In this document: positions 45,142-55,331 of the stretch, piece after piece
Position numbering within the stretch: the first letter of the stretch is position 1
Layout: each line of letters starts with the position of its first letter
DNA from: Histidinibacterium lentulum
GTDB taxonomy: Bacteria; Pseudomonadota; Alphaproteobacteria; Rhodobacterales; Rhodobacteraceae
Direction: 5' to 3'
DNA: 64,000 nt
Assembly (NCBI RefSeq): GCF_003789055.1
Contig: NZ_ML119085.1
Location: 1-64,000, forward strand
Notes under the pieces: generated by a model
The model's input: only the letters and a program-made list of their open reading frames with translations
What the model was told of the DNA's origin: nothing
The model's database searches: none
Made by a program: the position numbers and the translations under genes

Positions 45142-45924
45142 CTAACCCAGCACCGCCCGCAGCAGGGCAGAGTCCGCACCCTCCAGCCCCTCGACCACGT
45201 CGAAGTGGTGCCGCCCGGCCTCGACCGTCAGCTCCGCCTCCCAGGCCTCCGCGAGGGCCTTGGCCTGCGCAACGAAGACCGGCCGCTCGTCCGCACCGAC
45301 CCAGACATGGACAGGCACGTCCGGGCGCGGCTGATGGACAGGGCTTTCCGCCCGCGCCTCCGCCGCGTCGATCCGCAGCCTCTCGTTCATGCTTGTCAGC
45401 ATCAAGGGTGCAAGATCCGCCACCGGAGAGATCGGCACGATCCGCGCTACCCTCCCACGACAGGCGAGCGGCAGCCCTTCGTCCCCCATCCGTGCCACAA
45501 GGTGCCCGCCCGCCGAATGCCCGGCGAGCCGCACCGGCCCCGCCACTGCCTCCGCCGCCACGTCTACCGCCGCCGCGATCTGCCGGGTGATTTCCGCGAT
45601 CCTGACGGCGGGACAAAGGTCATAGCCCGGCAGCGCCACCGCCCAGCCCTCCGCCAGCGCCCCGGCAGCCAGATGCGACCAGTCCCTTGGCCCGAACCGC
45701 AGCCAGTAGCCGCCGTGCACGAAGACGACCAGTCCCTTCGTCGCACCCTTGGGCCGGAACAGATCGACATCACGCCGCGCGCCCGGGCCATGGCGCAGCA
45801 CCTCCGGCGGATGGAGCTCGCGGAATGCCTCCGCCGCCTCCGCCCAGCGCGCGACATAGCCCTCCGCCCCCGGAATATGGGCGGCGTTCGCCCATGCGTC
45901 GTCATGCTCCGCCTGGCTGGTCAT
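45142..45924 (-). CDS. Alpha/beta hydrolase (arylformamidase-like)
   Basis: This 260-residue alpha/beta hydrolase is of the kynurenine-formamidase/esterase-lipase type. The oxyanion-hole motif VVFVHGGYWLRFG and the nucleophile elbow LAGHSAGGHLVARM are plain, with a late catalytic His in GRHHFDVVEGL. N-formylkynurenine hydrolysis is possible but not proven; no other tryptophan genes are near. GGGAGGACA lies before the ATG at 45924. It is convergent with the P1 peptidase gene. Confidence 0.88.
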   Translation of the reverse strand: MTSQAEHDDAWANAAHIPGAEGYVARWAEAAEAFRELHPPEVLRHGPGARRDVDLFRPKGATKGLVVFVHGGYWLRFGPRDWSHLAAGALAEGWAVALPGYDLCPAVRIAEITRQIAAAVDVAAEAVAGPVRLAGHSAGGHLVARMGDEGLPLACRGRVARIVPISPVADLAPLMLTSMNERLRIDAAEARAESPVHQPRPDVPVHVWVGADERPVFVAQAKALAEAWEAELTVEAGRHHFDVVEGLEGADSALLRAVLG

Positions 45925-46038
45925 GGATGTCCTCCCTTCGCTCCCTTACCGCCGTCGGCGCGCCCGGCGTCAAGCCCCGTGCGTCGAACGGGTGCCCCCG
46001 CCAAGGATTGACCGCCGCCCCGCGTCGAACCAACCGTG

Positions 46039-46581
46039 ATGCGCATGAACACGAGCGACGAGGACCTGGCCCTTGCGGCCGCGGGAGGCGACGGACAGGC
46101 CTTCGCAACCCTGCTCGAGCGGGTCTACGACCGCCTCTTCGCCCTGACCTTCCGCCTCACCGGCAGCCGAGCCGAGGCCGAGGACCTGACCCAGGACATC
46201 TGCGCCGCCCTGCCGGCCAAACTCGGCTCGTTTCGCGGACAGTCCCGCCTTACGACATGGCTTTACCGCGTCGCGGTGAACGCCGCCCATGATCGCAGAC
46301 GCCGCCAGGCCACCTACATGAAGGCGACGGACGGATGGGGCGACTGGGAACTCGCGCGCACCGAGGCCGGGCGCGAGGAGCAGGACCGCCTCGACTGGCT
46401 CACCACCGCCATGCGCGCCCTGCCTGAGGAACTGCGCGACACCGCGGCCCTCGTGCTCGATGACCTGAGCCACCGGGAGGCGGGCGCAATCCTGGGCGTG
46501 TCCGAGGGCACGGTGAGCTGGCGCATGTCGGAGGTTAAGAAGCGCCTGCGCGCGCTGAAAGAGAGAGAGGAGGCGGAATGA
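46039..46581 (+). CDS. ECF RNA polymerase sigma factor
   Basis: This 180-residue ECF sigma factor has region 2 (LTGSRAEAEDLTQDICAALPAKLGSFRGQSRLTTWLYRV, residues about 40-80) and region 4 (LSHREAGAILGVSEGTVSWRMSEVKKRL, about 148-175). The start is uncertain among GTG 46036, ATG 46039 and ATG 46045, none with a strong ribosome site. The stop overlaps the ATG of a membrane-anchored VWA protein, which occupies the place usually held by an anti-sigma factor gene. Targets are unknown. Confidence 0.9.
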   Translation: MRMNTSDEDLALAAAGGDGQAFATLLERVYDRLFALTFRLTGSRAEAEDLTQDICAALPAKLGSFRGQSRLTTWLYRVAVNAAHDRRRRQATYMKATDGWGDWELARTEAGREEQDRLDWLTTAMRALPEELRDTAALVLDDLSHREAGAILGVSEGTVSWRMSEVKKRLRALKEREEAE

Positions 46582-48626
46582 CCCGCCCGGACGAGACGGA
46601 ACGCCTTCAAGAGGCCCTGCGTGCCGCGACCCCAGCGCCCGACCCGAATGCGCGGACCGCGGCCCTTGCCCGCGCACAGGCGACGTTCGAGACATTTCAC
46701 GCAACCGCGCCCCAAGGATCGGCCACGGACCCGCGTCACAGACCTGCACCCGCCCGAAAGGGCCTCTTTGCAGGAGCACGCACCATGATGACCCGTCTCT
46801 CTCCACGCGGCGGCCTCGTCGCCACCACCGCCCTCGTCGCCGCGGGCCTTCTGTTCCTGACGCCCGAGGGCCGGGAGCTGATGCGGCCCGGAGCGCTCGA
46901 CGTAGCCGAAATCCCCGCTCCCCGCACGCCGGAGGATTCCGCCGCAGGTGCCTCACCGGAGCCTGCCACGCTGGCAGAAAGCGCCCCGTCGGGGCAGGCC
47001 GCCGCCGAGTCCGAACCGGCCGAAACCAGCGTCGTCTCCGATCCGGCCGCCCTCGCGGACCAGTCCGACAGCGCCGCCGCGCCGCCCCCCGTTGCCAGCA
47101 TCGCCGAGGCCCCCATGGCCGAATCCGCGCCGATGCCCCTGGCCCGCGTCGCCCCCGCCGCGCCGATGCGCCTCGAGGCCGCGGGCAACGGCATCGCATA
47201 CGAAGAGGTCATGCCTTTCCCCGAGGACTCCGCCGAGGCCTTTGCCAACGAGGACTCCTCCGGCCTGAGGGTCACCGCCGAGGAGCCGGTCTCCACCTTC
47301 TCCATCGACGTCGACACCGCCTCCTGGTCGGTGATCCGTTCATTCCTGTCGCGGGGCACCCTGCCCCCGGCGGAGGCCGTGCGCATCGAGGAGATGATCA
47401 ACTACTTCCCCTACGACTACCCCGCCCCCGCCGCGGGAGAGGCGCCCTTCGCCGTCGATCTGGGCGTGATCGAGACACCCTGGAACGAAGGCACGCAACT
47501 CGTCCGCATCGGCCTTCAGGGCATTCTGCCCGTCGTCGAGGACCGCCCGCCGCTCAACCTCGTCTTCCTGATCGACACTTCGGGCTCCATGGAGAGTCCC
47601 GACAAGCTGCCGCTCCTCGTCCAGTCCTTCCGCCTCATGCTGTCGGAACTGCGCCCCGAGGACGAGGTCGCCATCGTCACCTACGCGGGCTCTGCCGGCC
47701 GCGTGCTCGATCCCACGCCCGCTTCCGAACGCGAGACGATCCTCGCCGCGCTGGACCAGCTCACGGCGGGCGGCTCCACCAACGGCCAGGGCGGCCTCGA
47801 ACAGGCCTATGCCACCGCCGCCGAGATGGCCGGGGACGGCGAGGTCGGCCGCGTGATCCTCGCCACGGACGGCGATTTCAACGTGGGGCTGTCGGACCCC
47901 GAAGCGCTGGAGGACTTCATCGCCGAGAGGCGCGACAGCAGCACCTATCTCTCGGTGCTGGGCTTCGGGCGCGGAAATCTCGACGACGCCACGATGCAGG
48001 CGCTGGCGCAGACCGGCAACGGCACGGCGGCCTATATCGAAACGCTCTCCGAGGCGCAGAAGGTGCTGGTGGACCAGCTCACCGGCGCGCTCTTTCCGAT
48101 CGCCGACGATGTGAAGATACAGGTCGAATGGAACCCGGCCGCCGTGGCGGAATACCGGCTCATCGGCTATGAGACACGCGCCCTGCGCCGCGAGGATTTC
48201 AACAACGACGCCGTGGACGCGGGCGAGCTTGGCGCGGGCCATTCGGTGACGGCCCTATACGAGATCACGCCCACGGGCTCTCCCGCCCGCCTGACCGACC
48301 CCCTGCGCTACTCCGCCGCCGAGACCGATGCGCCAGCGTCCGACGAGGAACTCGGCTTCCTGCGCCTGCGCTACAAGGCCCCGGGAGAGGACGCCTCCCG
48401 CCTGATCGAGGCCCCCATCGCGACGGACCTCACCGCCGATGACGACACCCGTTTCGCCGCCGCCATAGCGGGCTTCGGCGAGCTGCTTCGGGGCTCCGAC
48501 TACCTCGGCGACTGGAGCTATGCCGAGGCGATCGACCTCGCCAACTCCGCCCGCGGCGACGATCCTTTCGGCTACCGCACCGAAGCCGTCCGCCTCATGC
48601 GCCTTGCCCAATCGATCGCCCGCTGA
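46578..48626 (+). CDS. Membrane-anchored VWA protein (YfbK-like) coupled to an ECF sigma factor
   Basis: This 682-residue protein has a short cytoplasmic N-terminus (1-77), a membrane segment near 78-94 (GGLVATTALVAAGLLFL), and an Ala/Pro/Glu-rich linker (110-205). The YfbK-type part follows: SIDVDTASWSVIRSFLSRG, then a VWA domain with MIDAS residues D333-T-S-G-S337 and a C-terminal DUF3520-like stretch. The start overlaps the sigma stop (ATGA). The cytoplasmic segment could bind the sigma factor, making this both anchor and sensor; that is inference from position. A GC hairpin follows. Confidence 0.9.
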   Translation: MTRPDETERLQEALRAATPAPDPNARTAALARAQATFETFHATAPQGSATDPRHRPAPARKGLFAGARTMMTRLSPRGGLVATTALVAAGLLFLTPEGRELMRPGALDVAEIPAPRTPEDSAAGASPEPATLAESAPSGQAAAESEPAETSVVSDPAALADQSDSAAAPPPVASIAEAPMAESAPMPLARVAPAAPMRLEAAGNGIAYEEVMPFPEDSAEAFANEDSSGLRVTAEEPVSTFSIDVDTASWSVIRSFLSRGTLPPAEAVRIEEMINYFPYDYPAPAAGEAPFAVDLGVIETPWNEGTQLVRIGLQGILPVVEDRPPLNLVFLIDTSGSMESPDKLPLLVQSFRLMLSELRPEDEVAIVTYAGSAGRVLDPTPASERETILAALDQLTAGGSTNGQGGLEQAYATAAEMAGDGEVGRVILATDGDFNVGLSDPEALEDFIAERRDSSTYLSVLGFGRGNLDDATMQALAQTGNGTAAYIETLSEAQKVLVDQLTGALFPIADDVKIQVEWNPAAVAEYRLIGYETRALRREDFNNDAVDAGELGAGHSVTALYEITPTGSPARLTDPLRYSAAETDAPASDEELGFLRLRYKAPGEDASRLIEAPIATDLTADDDTRFAAAIAGFGELLRGSDYLGDWSYAEAIDLANSARGDDPFGYRTEAVRLMRLAQSIAR

Positions 48627-48644
48627 CAACGGCCATATCCCGCC

Positions 48645-48664
48645 GGCCGGGCTTCAGCCCGGCC
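48645..48664. terminator. GC hairpin between convergent VWA and WYL genes
   Basis: GGCCGGGCT and AGCCCGGCC pair around a 2-base centre (effectively 8 bp with a 4-base loop). It lies between convergent genes and may act on both strands, but no T-run is present. Confidence 0.45.
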
Positions 48665-48733
48665 TGCACCGCCAAGTGTGTCGGGCGGTCCTGCCACCTG
48701 CCGCGCCGCCGGTATTGACACGGCACTATGCGG

Positions 48734-49453
48734 TCACGGTTCCCCCGTCTCCGGCCCTCTATCAGTCACCGCTTCCTCGCAGGCCTCCGCGCGGAGGAAG
48801 TCCCGCATCGTCCGCCCCTTCTCCTCGCGGAACCTCTCCCCCGGCACGACCTCGCGGATTCGGTCCAGCCGGAACATCCGGAAATCGCTCCGCAGCTCGC
48901 ACCAGGCAACCAGCGTCCAGACCTTGCCCCAGAACCACAGCCCCAGTGGCCGAACCACCCGGCGCGAGGCCAGGCCTCCGGCGTCGGCATAGTCCAGGTT
49001 CAGCCGTTGCCGTGCCTCGGTCGCGGTCTCCAGGACGTCGATCAGCTCGCGAACGCGGGGCGACATTTCCGGCAGGCCGAAGGCATGGACGGACACTCGG
49101 GCCGCCTGCGCCCGCGCCTTCTCGGGCAGCACCGCCTCAATCTTCACCAGCGCTTCCTCCGCGGAGGCGGCCATCTCCGCCCCGCCCCACGCGCGAAGCA
49201 GCCGCGCACCCGCGACCAGCGCCGTGACCTCGGACGCGGTGAACATCAGCGGCGGCAGATGATGGCCCTCCCGAAGCACATAGCCGACCCCGGCCTCACC
49301 CTCGATTGGCACGCCGGAGGCCATGAGGTCGGCCACGTCCCGGTAGATTGTCCGGGGCGTGACCTCCAACCGCTCCGCCGGCCCCCGGGCCGTCACCAGC
49401 CGCCCGCCCCGCATGCACTGGACGATCCGGAACAGCCGGTCGGCGCGGCGCAT
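48734..49453 (-). CDS. YafY-family regulator (HTH + WYL domain)
   Basis: This 239-residue regulator has an N-terminal DeoR-type winged helix (RADRLFRIVQCMRGGRLVTA and VTPRTIYRDVADLMASGVPIEGEAGVGY). A WYL ligand-binding domain follows, with RRVVRPLGLWFWGKVWTLVAWCELRSDFRMFRLDRI-type blocks split over about 160-200. The WYL domain senses small or nucleic-acid ligands in other members. The ATG at 49453 is 5 bases after the VOC gene stop, so the VOC protein and regulator are one unit. Targets are unknown, though the VOC gene is likely. Confidence 0.9.
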   Translation of the reverse strand: MRRADRLFRIVQCMRGGRLVTARGPAERLEVTPRTIYRDVADLMASGVPIEGEAGVGYVLREGHHLPPLMFTASEVTALVAGARLLRAWGGAEMAASAEEALVKIEAVLPEKARAQAARVSVHAFGLPEMSPRVRELIDVLETATEARQRLNLDYADAGGLASRRVVRPLGLWFWGKVWTLVAWCELRSDFRMFRLDRIREVVPGERFREEKGRTMRDFLRAEACEEAVTDRGPETGEP

Positions 49454-49458
49454 GGGAG

Positions 49459-49887
49459 TCAGGCCGCCGGACCCAGCGCCTCGAAGAGGCCGATGGAATT
49501 GCCGTCCGGGTCCGACGCGTACTGAAAACGCCCGTGGGGCGGCAGCGGGATCACCGGCCCCGTGACCAAGCCGCCATGGGCCGCGACGCGCTCGGCCGCG
49601 GCCTCCACGCTGTCGGGTACGAACAGATGGATCGTCGGTCCAACGGAACCGGCAGGTCCGGCCGGTTTGCCGGGATAGAGATGCCCGCCGGCAGTCCCCA
49701 TGTCGTCGTTGAACAAGGCCATGGGGTTCGGCGGTTCGTCGCGGATCGTCATCGTCCAGCCGAAAACCGCACTGTAGAAGGCGCAGGCCCGCTCCAGATC
49801 CGTCACTGGGATCTCCGTCCAGCACACGATCGGCACCGCTCCGGGCATCGTCGCATCCGGGTCGGCCATCAACTCCTGAGTCGTCAT
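49459..49887 (-). CDS. VOC family (glyoxalase/bleomycin resistance) protein
   Basis: This 142-residue protein has a single vicinal-oxygen-chelate fold: WTEIPVTDLERACAFYSAVFGW near residues 23-44, TIHLFVPDSVEAAAERV in the middle, and ASDPDGNSIGLFEAL near the C-terminus (metal Glu in GLFE). Function within VOC is not readable from sequence (isomerase, dioxygenase or antibiotic-binding). GGAGAT lies before the ATG. The WYL regulator follows after 5 bases. Confidence 0.88.
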   Translation of the reverse strand: MTTQELMADPDATMPGAVPIVCWTEIPVTDLERACAFYSAVFGWTMTIRDEPPNPMALFNDDMGTAGGHLYPGKPAGPAGSVGPTIHLFVPDSVEAAAERVAAHGGLVTGPVIPLPPHGRFQYASDPDGNSIGLFEALGPAA

Positions 49888-49971
49888 CGCTCGTATCTCC
49901 TCTGTCGGTGGCGATGTCCGACCTTCCCACAGCCCTGCTGACAGCATTGTGTCAGCAGGCCGCACGGCCCG

Positions 49972-50532
49972 CTACAGCTCCTTCGCCGGGATTATCGGAA
50001 AGAACCGCCCGCCGGACCTGAGCCCGAACCAGTCCTCTCGCTGGTGGGTCTCCGTGTCACCCAGTTCCACCAGGCGATAGAAACTCTTGCGGTCGATCAG
50101 CGCCTCGAGGTTGCGGCGGATGTTCACATAGGGTGCCGGCTCTCCCGTCTCCCGGTCCCGCTCCACCCGGATCGGATGCTCCGGCCCGGCCAGCACCTGA
50201 TCCCCCACATTGGTGGTGAACAGAAGGCCCTCCCTGGTCTCCTCGAAATCGACCGCCACGAAGGGCGCGTCCTCCACCGAGATCCCGACCTTCTCCACCG
50301 GGGTCACGAGGAAGTAGCTCTCGCCTTCCTTCCTCAAGATCGACGCGAAGAGCTTCACCAGTGCAGGACGCCCGATCGGGGTGCCCTGGTAGAACCACGT
50401 TCCGTCCCGCGCGATCCGCATGTCGAGATCCCCGCAGAACGGCGGATCCCACTTGTCCACAGGCGGCGGGCCTTTTTTCGCGGCAGCCCGGGCGGATTTC
50501 GCCAAGCTGTCGGCGGATACGGTCACATCCAT
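49972..50532 (-). CDS. DUF1285 family protein
   Basis: This 186-residue soluble protein of the DUF1285 family has unknown function. Characteristic blocks are WDPPFCGDLDMRIARDGTWFYQGTPIGRP, KLFASILRKEGESYFLVTPVEKVGI and NIRRNLEALIDRKSFYRLVELG. GGAGGG lies before the ATG at 50532. It is divergent from the MoxR gene with 84 bases between. In many alphaproteobacteria this family sits next to a MoxR cluster, which suggests a shared role, but none is known to me. Confidence 0.9.
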   Translation of the reverse strand: MDVTVSADSLAKSARAAAKKGPPPVDKWDPPFCGDLDMRIARDGTWFYQGTPIGRPALVKLFASILRKEGESYFLVTPVEKVGISVEDAPFVAVDFEETREGLLFTTNVGDQVLAGPEHPIRVERDRETGEPAPYVNIRRNLEALIDRKSFYRLVELGDTETHQREDWFGLRSGGRFFPIIPAKEL

Positions 50533-50616
50533 GTGTCGCCCTCCCATTTTGCCATTGGGGCCGGTCGCCATATCTGTTGTCCTGATCCCACCTAGGACGA
50601 CCCTGAGGAGATTGCC

Positions 50617-51620
<1,004 letters not shown>

Positions 51621-51624
<4 letters not shown>

Positions 51625-52493
51625 GCAATCCCCATCTCCTGCGTGGAGCGGCCGAGGATCTCGCCGCCCCCTTCCCGCCGCTCCTCGCGGAGGCCGAGCA
51701 CCTTGCGACCACGGTGCTGCTGGGCTCCCACGGGCGCAGGCGCTCGGGGGTAGGCGACGACTTCTGGCAGTACCGGCAGGCGATGCCCTTCGACGAGGCG
51801 CGCATGATCGACTGGCGCCGCTCCGGCCGGTCCGACGCCACTTTCGTGCGCGAACGGGAATGGCAGATCGCGCAATCGGTGATCCTCTGGGTCGATCTCT
51901 CGGCCTCCATGTCCTTCGGGTCCCTCAAGGACGGACCGACCAAGGCGCTGCGCGCCCGCGTCCTTGCGCTGGCCGCAGCTGTCCTGATGATCCGCGCGGG
52001 CGAGCGCGTCGGGCTGACCGGTCTGCGCCTGCCGCCCCGGGGGGGCGAGACCCAGCTGCTGCGCATGGCCGCGCTCTTTTCCGAGGATCACGAGGGCGAT
52101 TACGGCACGCCGGAAACCGACGGGATGCTCCCCCACAGCCGCGCCCTGTTCATCTCCGATTTCCTGGGCGACATCGACCCCGTCGAGGCCGCCCTGACCA
52201 AGGCCGCGGACCGCGGCGTGCGCGGCGCCATCCTCCAGGTGCTCGACCCGCAGGAGGAGGCTTTCCCCTTCGACGGTCGCACCATCTTCGAAAGCATGAC
52301 CGGCGCGCTCCGGCACGAGACGCTCAAGGCCGGAGATCTGCGCCGCGCCTATCTCGACCGTCTTGCTGAACGAAAGGACCGCATCTCGGCCCTTGCCCGG
52401 GAGACCGGCTGGCAGTTCCACACCCACCATACGGGCGACAGTGCCGCGGGCGCCCTCCTGTGGCTCCATGCCGCTCTGGAACGGCGGGTCTGA
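51621..52493 (+). CDS. DUF58 domain protein of a MoxR cluster
   Basis: This 290-residue protein is of the DUF58 type with a VWA-like fold. Hallmarks are GRRRSGVGDDFWQYRQAMPFDEARMIDWRRSGRSD and the divergent MIDAS WVDLSASMSF, spread over residues about 38-100. The start is TTG at 51621, overlapping the moxR stop (TTGA). It would be a partner of MoxR, as in known MoxR/DUF58 pairs. There is no membrane segment. Confidence 0.92.
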
Positions 52494-52498
52494 TCGGC

Positions 52499-55306
52499 AT
52501 GTGGACCCTCGGCCCCATAGGTTTCGCGGCGCCCTGGCTTCTGCTGGGCCTGATCGCCCTGCCGATCCTGTGGATCCTCCTGCGCGCCGTGCCGCCCGCG
52601 CCGGTGCGCCGCCGCTTTCCCGGCGTGGCGCTGCTGCTGGGCCTCACCGACGACGAAAGCCAGACCGACCGCACGCCGTGGTGGCTGCTGCTCCTGCGGA
52701 TGTTCGCCGTGGCGCTGGTGATCGCGGGCTTTGCCGGCCCCGTGCTCAACCCGCAGGCCGAACGTTCCGGCAGCGGTCCTTTGCTGATCCTCACTGACGG
52801 CACATGGGCCGACGCGCGGGACTGGGACCGCCGCACCGACCGAATCGCCGCGGCCCTCGAGGAAGCAAGCCGGGACGGTCGTGCGACGGCCCTCGTCTCG
52901 CTCACCGATCTGCCGCCCGACGGCGTGACCTTCCAGGCCGCCGACGCCGTGGCCCAGCGTCTCCCCGCACTCGACCCCTCGCCCTGGGAACCCGACGCCG
53001 AAGCCGCGCTGGCCTGGGCCGAGACCCTCGAGGGGTACTTCGACACGTTCTGGCTTTCCGACGGCCTTGCCCGTGACAGCCGCTCCGGCCTGCTGGACAG
53101 CCTCGAAGCCCGCGGCACCGTCACCGTCTTCGAAAGCCCGCGCCCCGTCCTCGCCCTCGCCCCTGCGCTCTTCGAGGACGGTACGGTGACCGTTCCGGTC
53201 CTGCGCGCGCAAGTCGACACAGCCCAGGATGTCGCCATCGCCGCCATGGGCCTCGATCCCGCCGGTGCCGAACGCCGCCTCGCCTCCGCGACCGCCCGGT
53301 TCGAGCCGGGCGACGCGTCCACCGAGGCACGGCTCGTGCTGCCTCCCGAACTGCGCAACCGCGTCACCCGCTTCGAGATCGAGGGCCTTAGGTCCGCCGG
53401 TGCCGTGGCCCTCACCGACGACGCCCTCCAGCGCCGGGAGGTGGCCCTGATTGCCGGGCGCGAGGACCGCGAGGGGCTCGAACTGCTCGACCCGCTCTAC
53501 TACCTCAACGAGGCGCTGGCCCCGACCGCCGACCTGATCGACGGCGATCTGACGGACGTGCTCCTCGCCAATCCCGACGTGATCGTCTTCGCCGATGTCG
53601 CCACCCTCGCGCCGGGCGAGGCCGAGACCGTCCGGGAATGGGTGGAGACCGGCGGCCTTCTCCTGCGCTTCGCCGGTCCCCGACTCGCCGCATCGGATGT
53701 CAGCCGCGCCGAGGAGGACCCGCTCCTGCCTGTGCGTCTTCGCGCGGGGGGGCGCACCGTGGGGGGCGCCATGAGCTGGGGCGAGCCGAAGGCTTTGGCC
53801 CCCTTCCCCGACGACGGCCCCTTCGCCGGTCTTTCCGTGCCGGACGACGTGACGGTGAATGCCCAGGTCATGGCGCAGCCCGATCCGACTCTCGCCGACC
53901 GCGTGATCGCCCAACTCGCCGACGGGACGCCCCTCGTCACCCGCAAGGACGTGGGTGAAGGCGCCGTCGTGCTCTTCCACGTTACCGCCAATGCCGAATG
54001 GTCCACCCTGCCGCTCTCGGGCCTCTTCGTGGACATGCTCGAGCGCCTCGCCGTGTCGACCCGCCCGGCCACACCGGAGGCGGCGGAACTCGAAGGGACC
54101 GTCTGGCAGCCAGAGGAGGTCCTGACCGCCTTCGGCCGCGTCGAGGATGCCGGAGCTCTGCCCGGCGTGCCCGGCGAACGGCTGGCCGAGGGCGCGCCCG
54201 GCCCGGAGCTGCCCCCAGGCCTCTACGCCGGCGACGACCGCCGCATCGCGGTCAACGTGATCGCGGCGGACCGCACCCTCTCCGCAATCTCATGGCCTCC
54301 CCGCATCACCGTGGAAGGACTGGACGTGACCCGGCAGACTGACCTCAAGGGCTGGCTTCTCGGCGCGGCCCTGCTACTCCTCCTCGCCGACATCCTGGCC
54401 TCGCTCGCCCTCTCCGGTCGCCTGCGCGGTCCACGTGCCGCATCCGCCGCGGTGGCCCTGCTGGCCGTCCTCGCCCTGACGCCGGAGGGCGCCCTCGCCC
54501 AGACCCCCGCGCCGGCACCGGGGCCGGAAATCGCTACCGACTTCGCCGAGGACGCCCTCGCCCTGCGCGCCACGACCGAGGTCGTGCTCGCCCATGTCCT
54601 CACCGGCGACGCCGAGATTGACCGGGTCGCGGAGGCCGGCCTCCGAGGCCTGTCCGACACGCTCTTCCGTCGCACCTCGATCGAGCCCGCCGCGCCCCTC
54701 GGCGTCGATATCGAGACCGACGAACTGGCCTTCTTCCCCATTCTCTACTGGCCCGTGACCGCGGACCAGCAGCTCCCCTCGAGCCAGGCCTACGACAAGC
54801 TCAACCGCTACCTTCGCTCGGGTGGAATGATCGTCTTCGACACCCGCGACGGCGACATCGCAGGCTTCGGGGCCGCGACACCCGAGGGCCGCAAGCTTCA
54901 GGCCATCGCCCGCCCCCTCGATATTCCGCCGCTGGAACCCCTGCCGCAGGACCATGTCCTGACCCGCACATTCTATCTGCTGCAGGATTTCCCTGGTCGC
55001 CACCCTGGCCGCGAGGTCTGGGTCGAGGCCTCTCCACCCGATGCCGAACAGGTCGAAGGCATGCCTTTCCGCGATCTCAACGACGGCGTGACCCCGGTCG
55101 TGATCGGCGGCAATGACTGGGCGGCGGCATGGGCCATCGGCCCGAACGGGACGTGGATGTACCCCGTTGGCCGCGGGATGGCGGGAGAGCGACAGCGCGA
55201 GCTGGCCTTCCGCTTCGGCGTCAACCTCGTGATGCATGTCCTCACCGGCAACTACAAATCCGACCAGGTCCATGTGCCCGCCCTGCTCGACCGGCTCGGT
55301 CAGTGA
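52499..55306 (+). CDS. BatA-like membrane protein with DUF4159 domain
   Basis: This 935-residue protein starts with an N-terminal double-membrane anchor of the BatA/aerotolerance type (FAAPWLLLGLIALPILWILL; WWLLLLRMFAVALVIAGFAGP). A long periplasmic VWA-like region, a pair of TM segments near 620-665, and a C-terminal DUF4159 domain (AFFPILYWPVTADQQLPSSQ and YLRSGGMIVFDTRDG) follow. The fused architecture is known in alphaproteobacterial MoxR clusters. The ATG at 52499 follows the DUF58 stop by 5 bases. The role is unknown; possibly envelope complex assembly with MoxR. Confidence 0.9.
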   Translation: MWTLGPIGFAAPWLLLGLIALPILWILLRAVPPAPVRRRFPGVALLLGLTDDESQTDRTPWWLLLLRMFAVALVIAGFAGPVLNPQAERSGSGPLLILTDGTWADARDWDRRTDRIAAALEEASRDGRATALVSLTDLPPDGVTFQAADAVAQRLPALDPSPWEPDAEAALAWAETLEGYFDTFWLSDGLARDSRSGLLDSLEARGTVTVFESPRPVLALAPALFEDGTVTVPVLRAQVDTAQDVAIAAMGLDPAGAERRLASATARFEPGDASTEARLVLPPELRNRVTRFEIEGLRSAGAVALTDDALQRREVALIAGREDREGLELLDPLYYLNEALAPTADLIDGDLTDVLLANPDVIVFADVATLAPGEAETVREWVETGGLLLRFAGPRLAASDVSRAEEDPLLPVRLRAGGRTVGGAMSWGEPKALAPFPDDGPFAGLSVPDDVTVNAQVMAQPDPTLADRVIAQLADGTPLVTRKDVGEGAVVLFHVTANAEWSTLPLSGLFVDMLERLAVSTRPATPEAAELEGTVWQPEEVLTAFGRVEDAGALPGVPGERLAEGAPGPELPPGLYAGDDRRIAVNVIAADRTLSAISWPPRITVEGLDVTRQTDLKGWLLGAALLLLLADILASLALSGRLRGPRAASAAVALLAVLALTPEGALAQTPAPAPGPEIATDFAEDALALRATTEVVLAHVLTGDAEIDRVAEAGLRGLSDTLFRRTSIEPAAPLGVDIETDELAFFPILYWPVTADQQLPSSQAYDKLNRYLRSGGMIVFDTRDGDIAGFGAATPEGRKLQAIARPLDIPPLEPLPQDHVLTRTFYLLQDFPGRHPGREVWVEASPPDAEQVEGMPFRDLNDGVTPVVIGGNDWAAAWAIGPNGTWMYPVGRGMAGERQRELAFRFGVNLVMHVLTGNYKSDQVHVPALLDRLGQ

Positions 55307-55331
55307 TGCGGATGACCAGTAAGGAAGTCTC

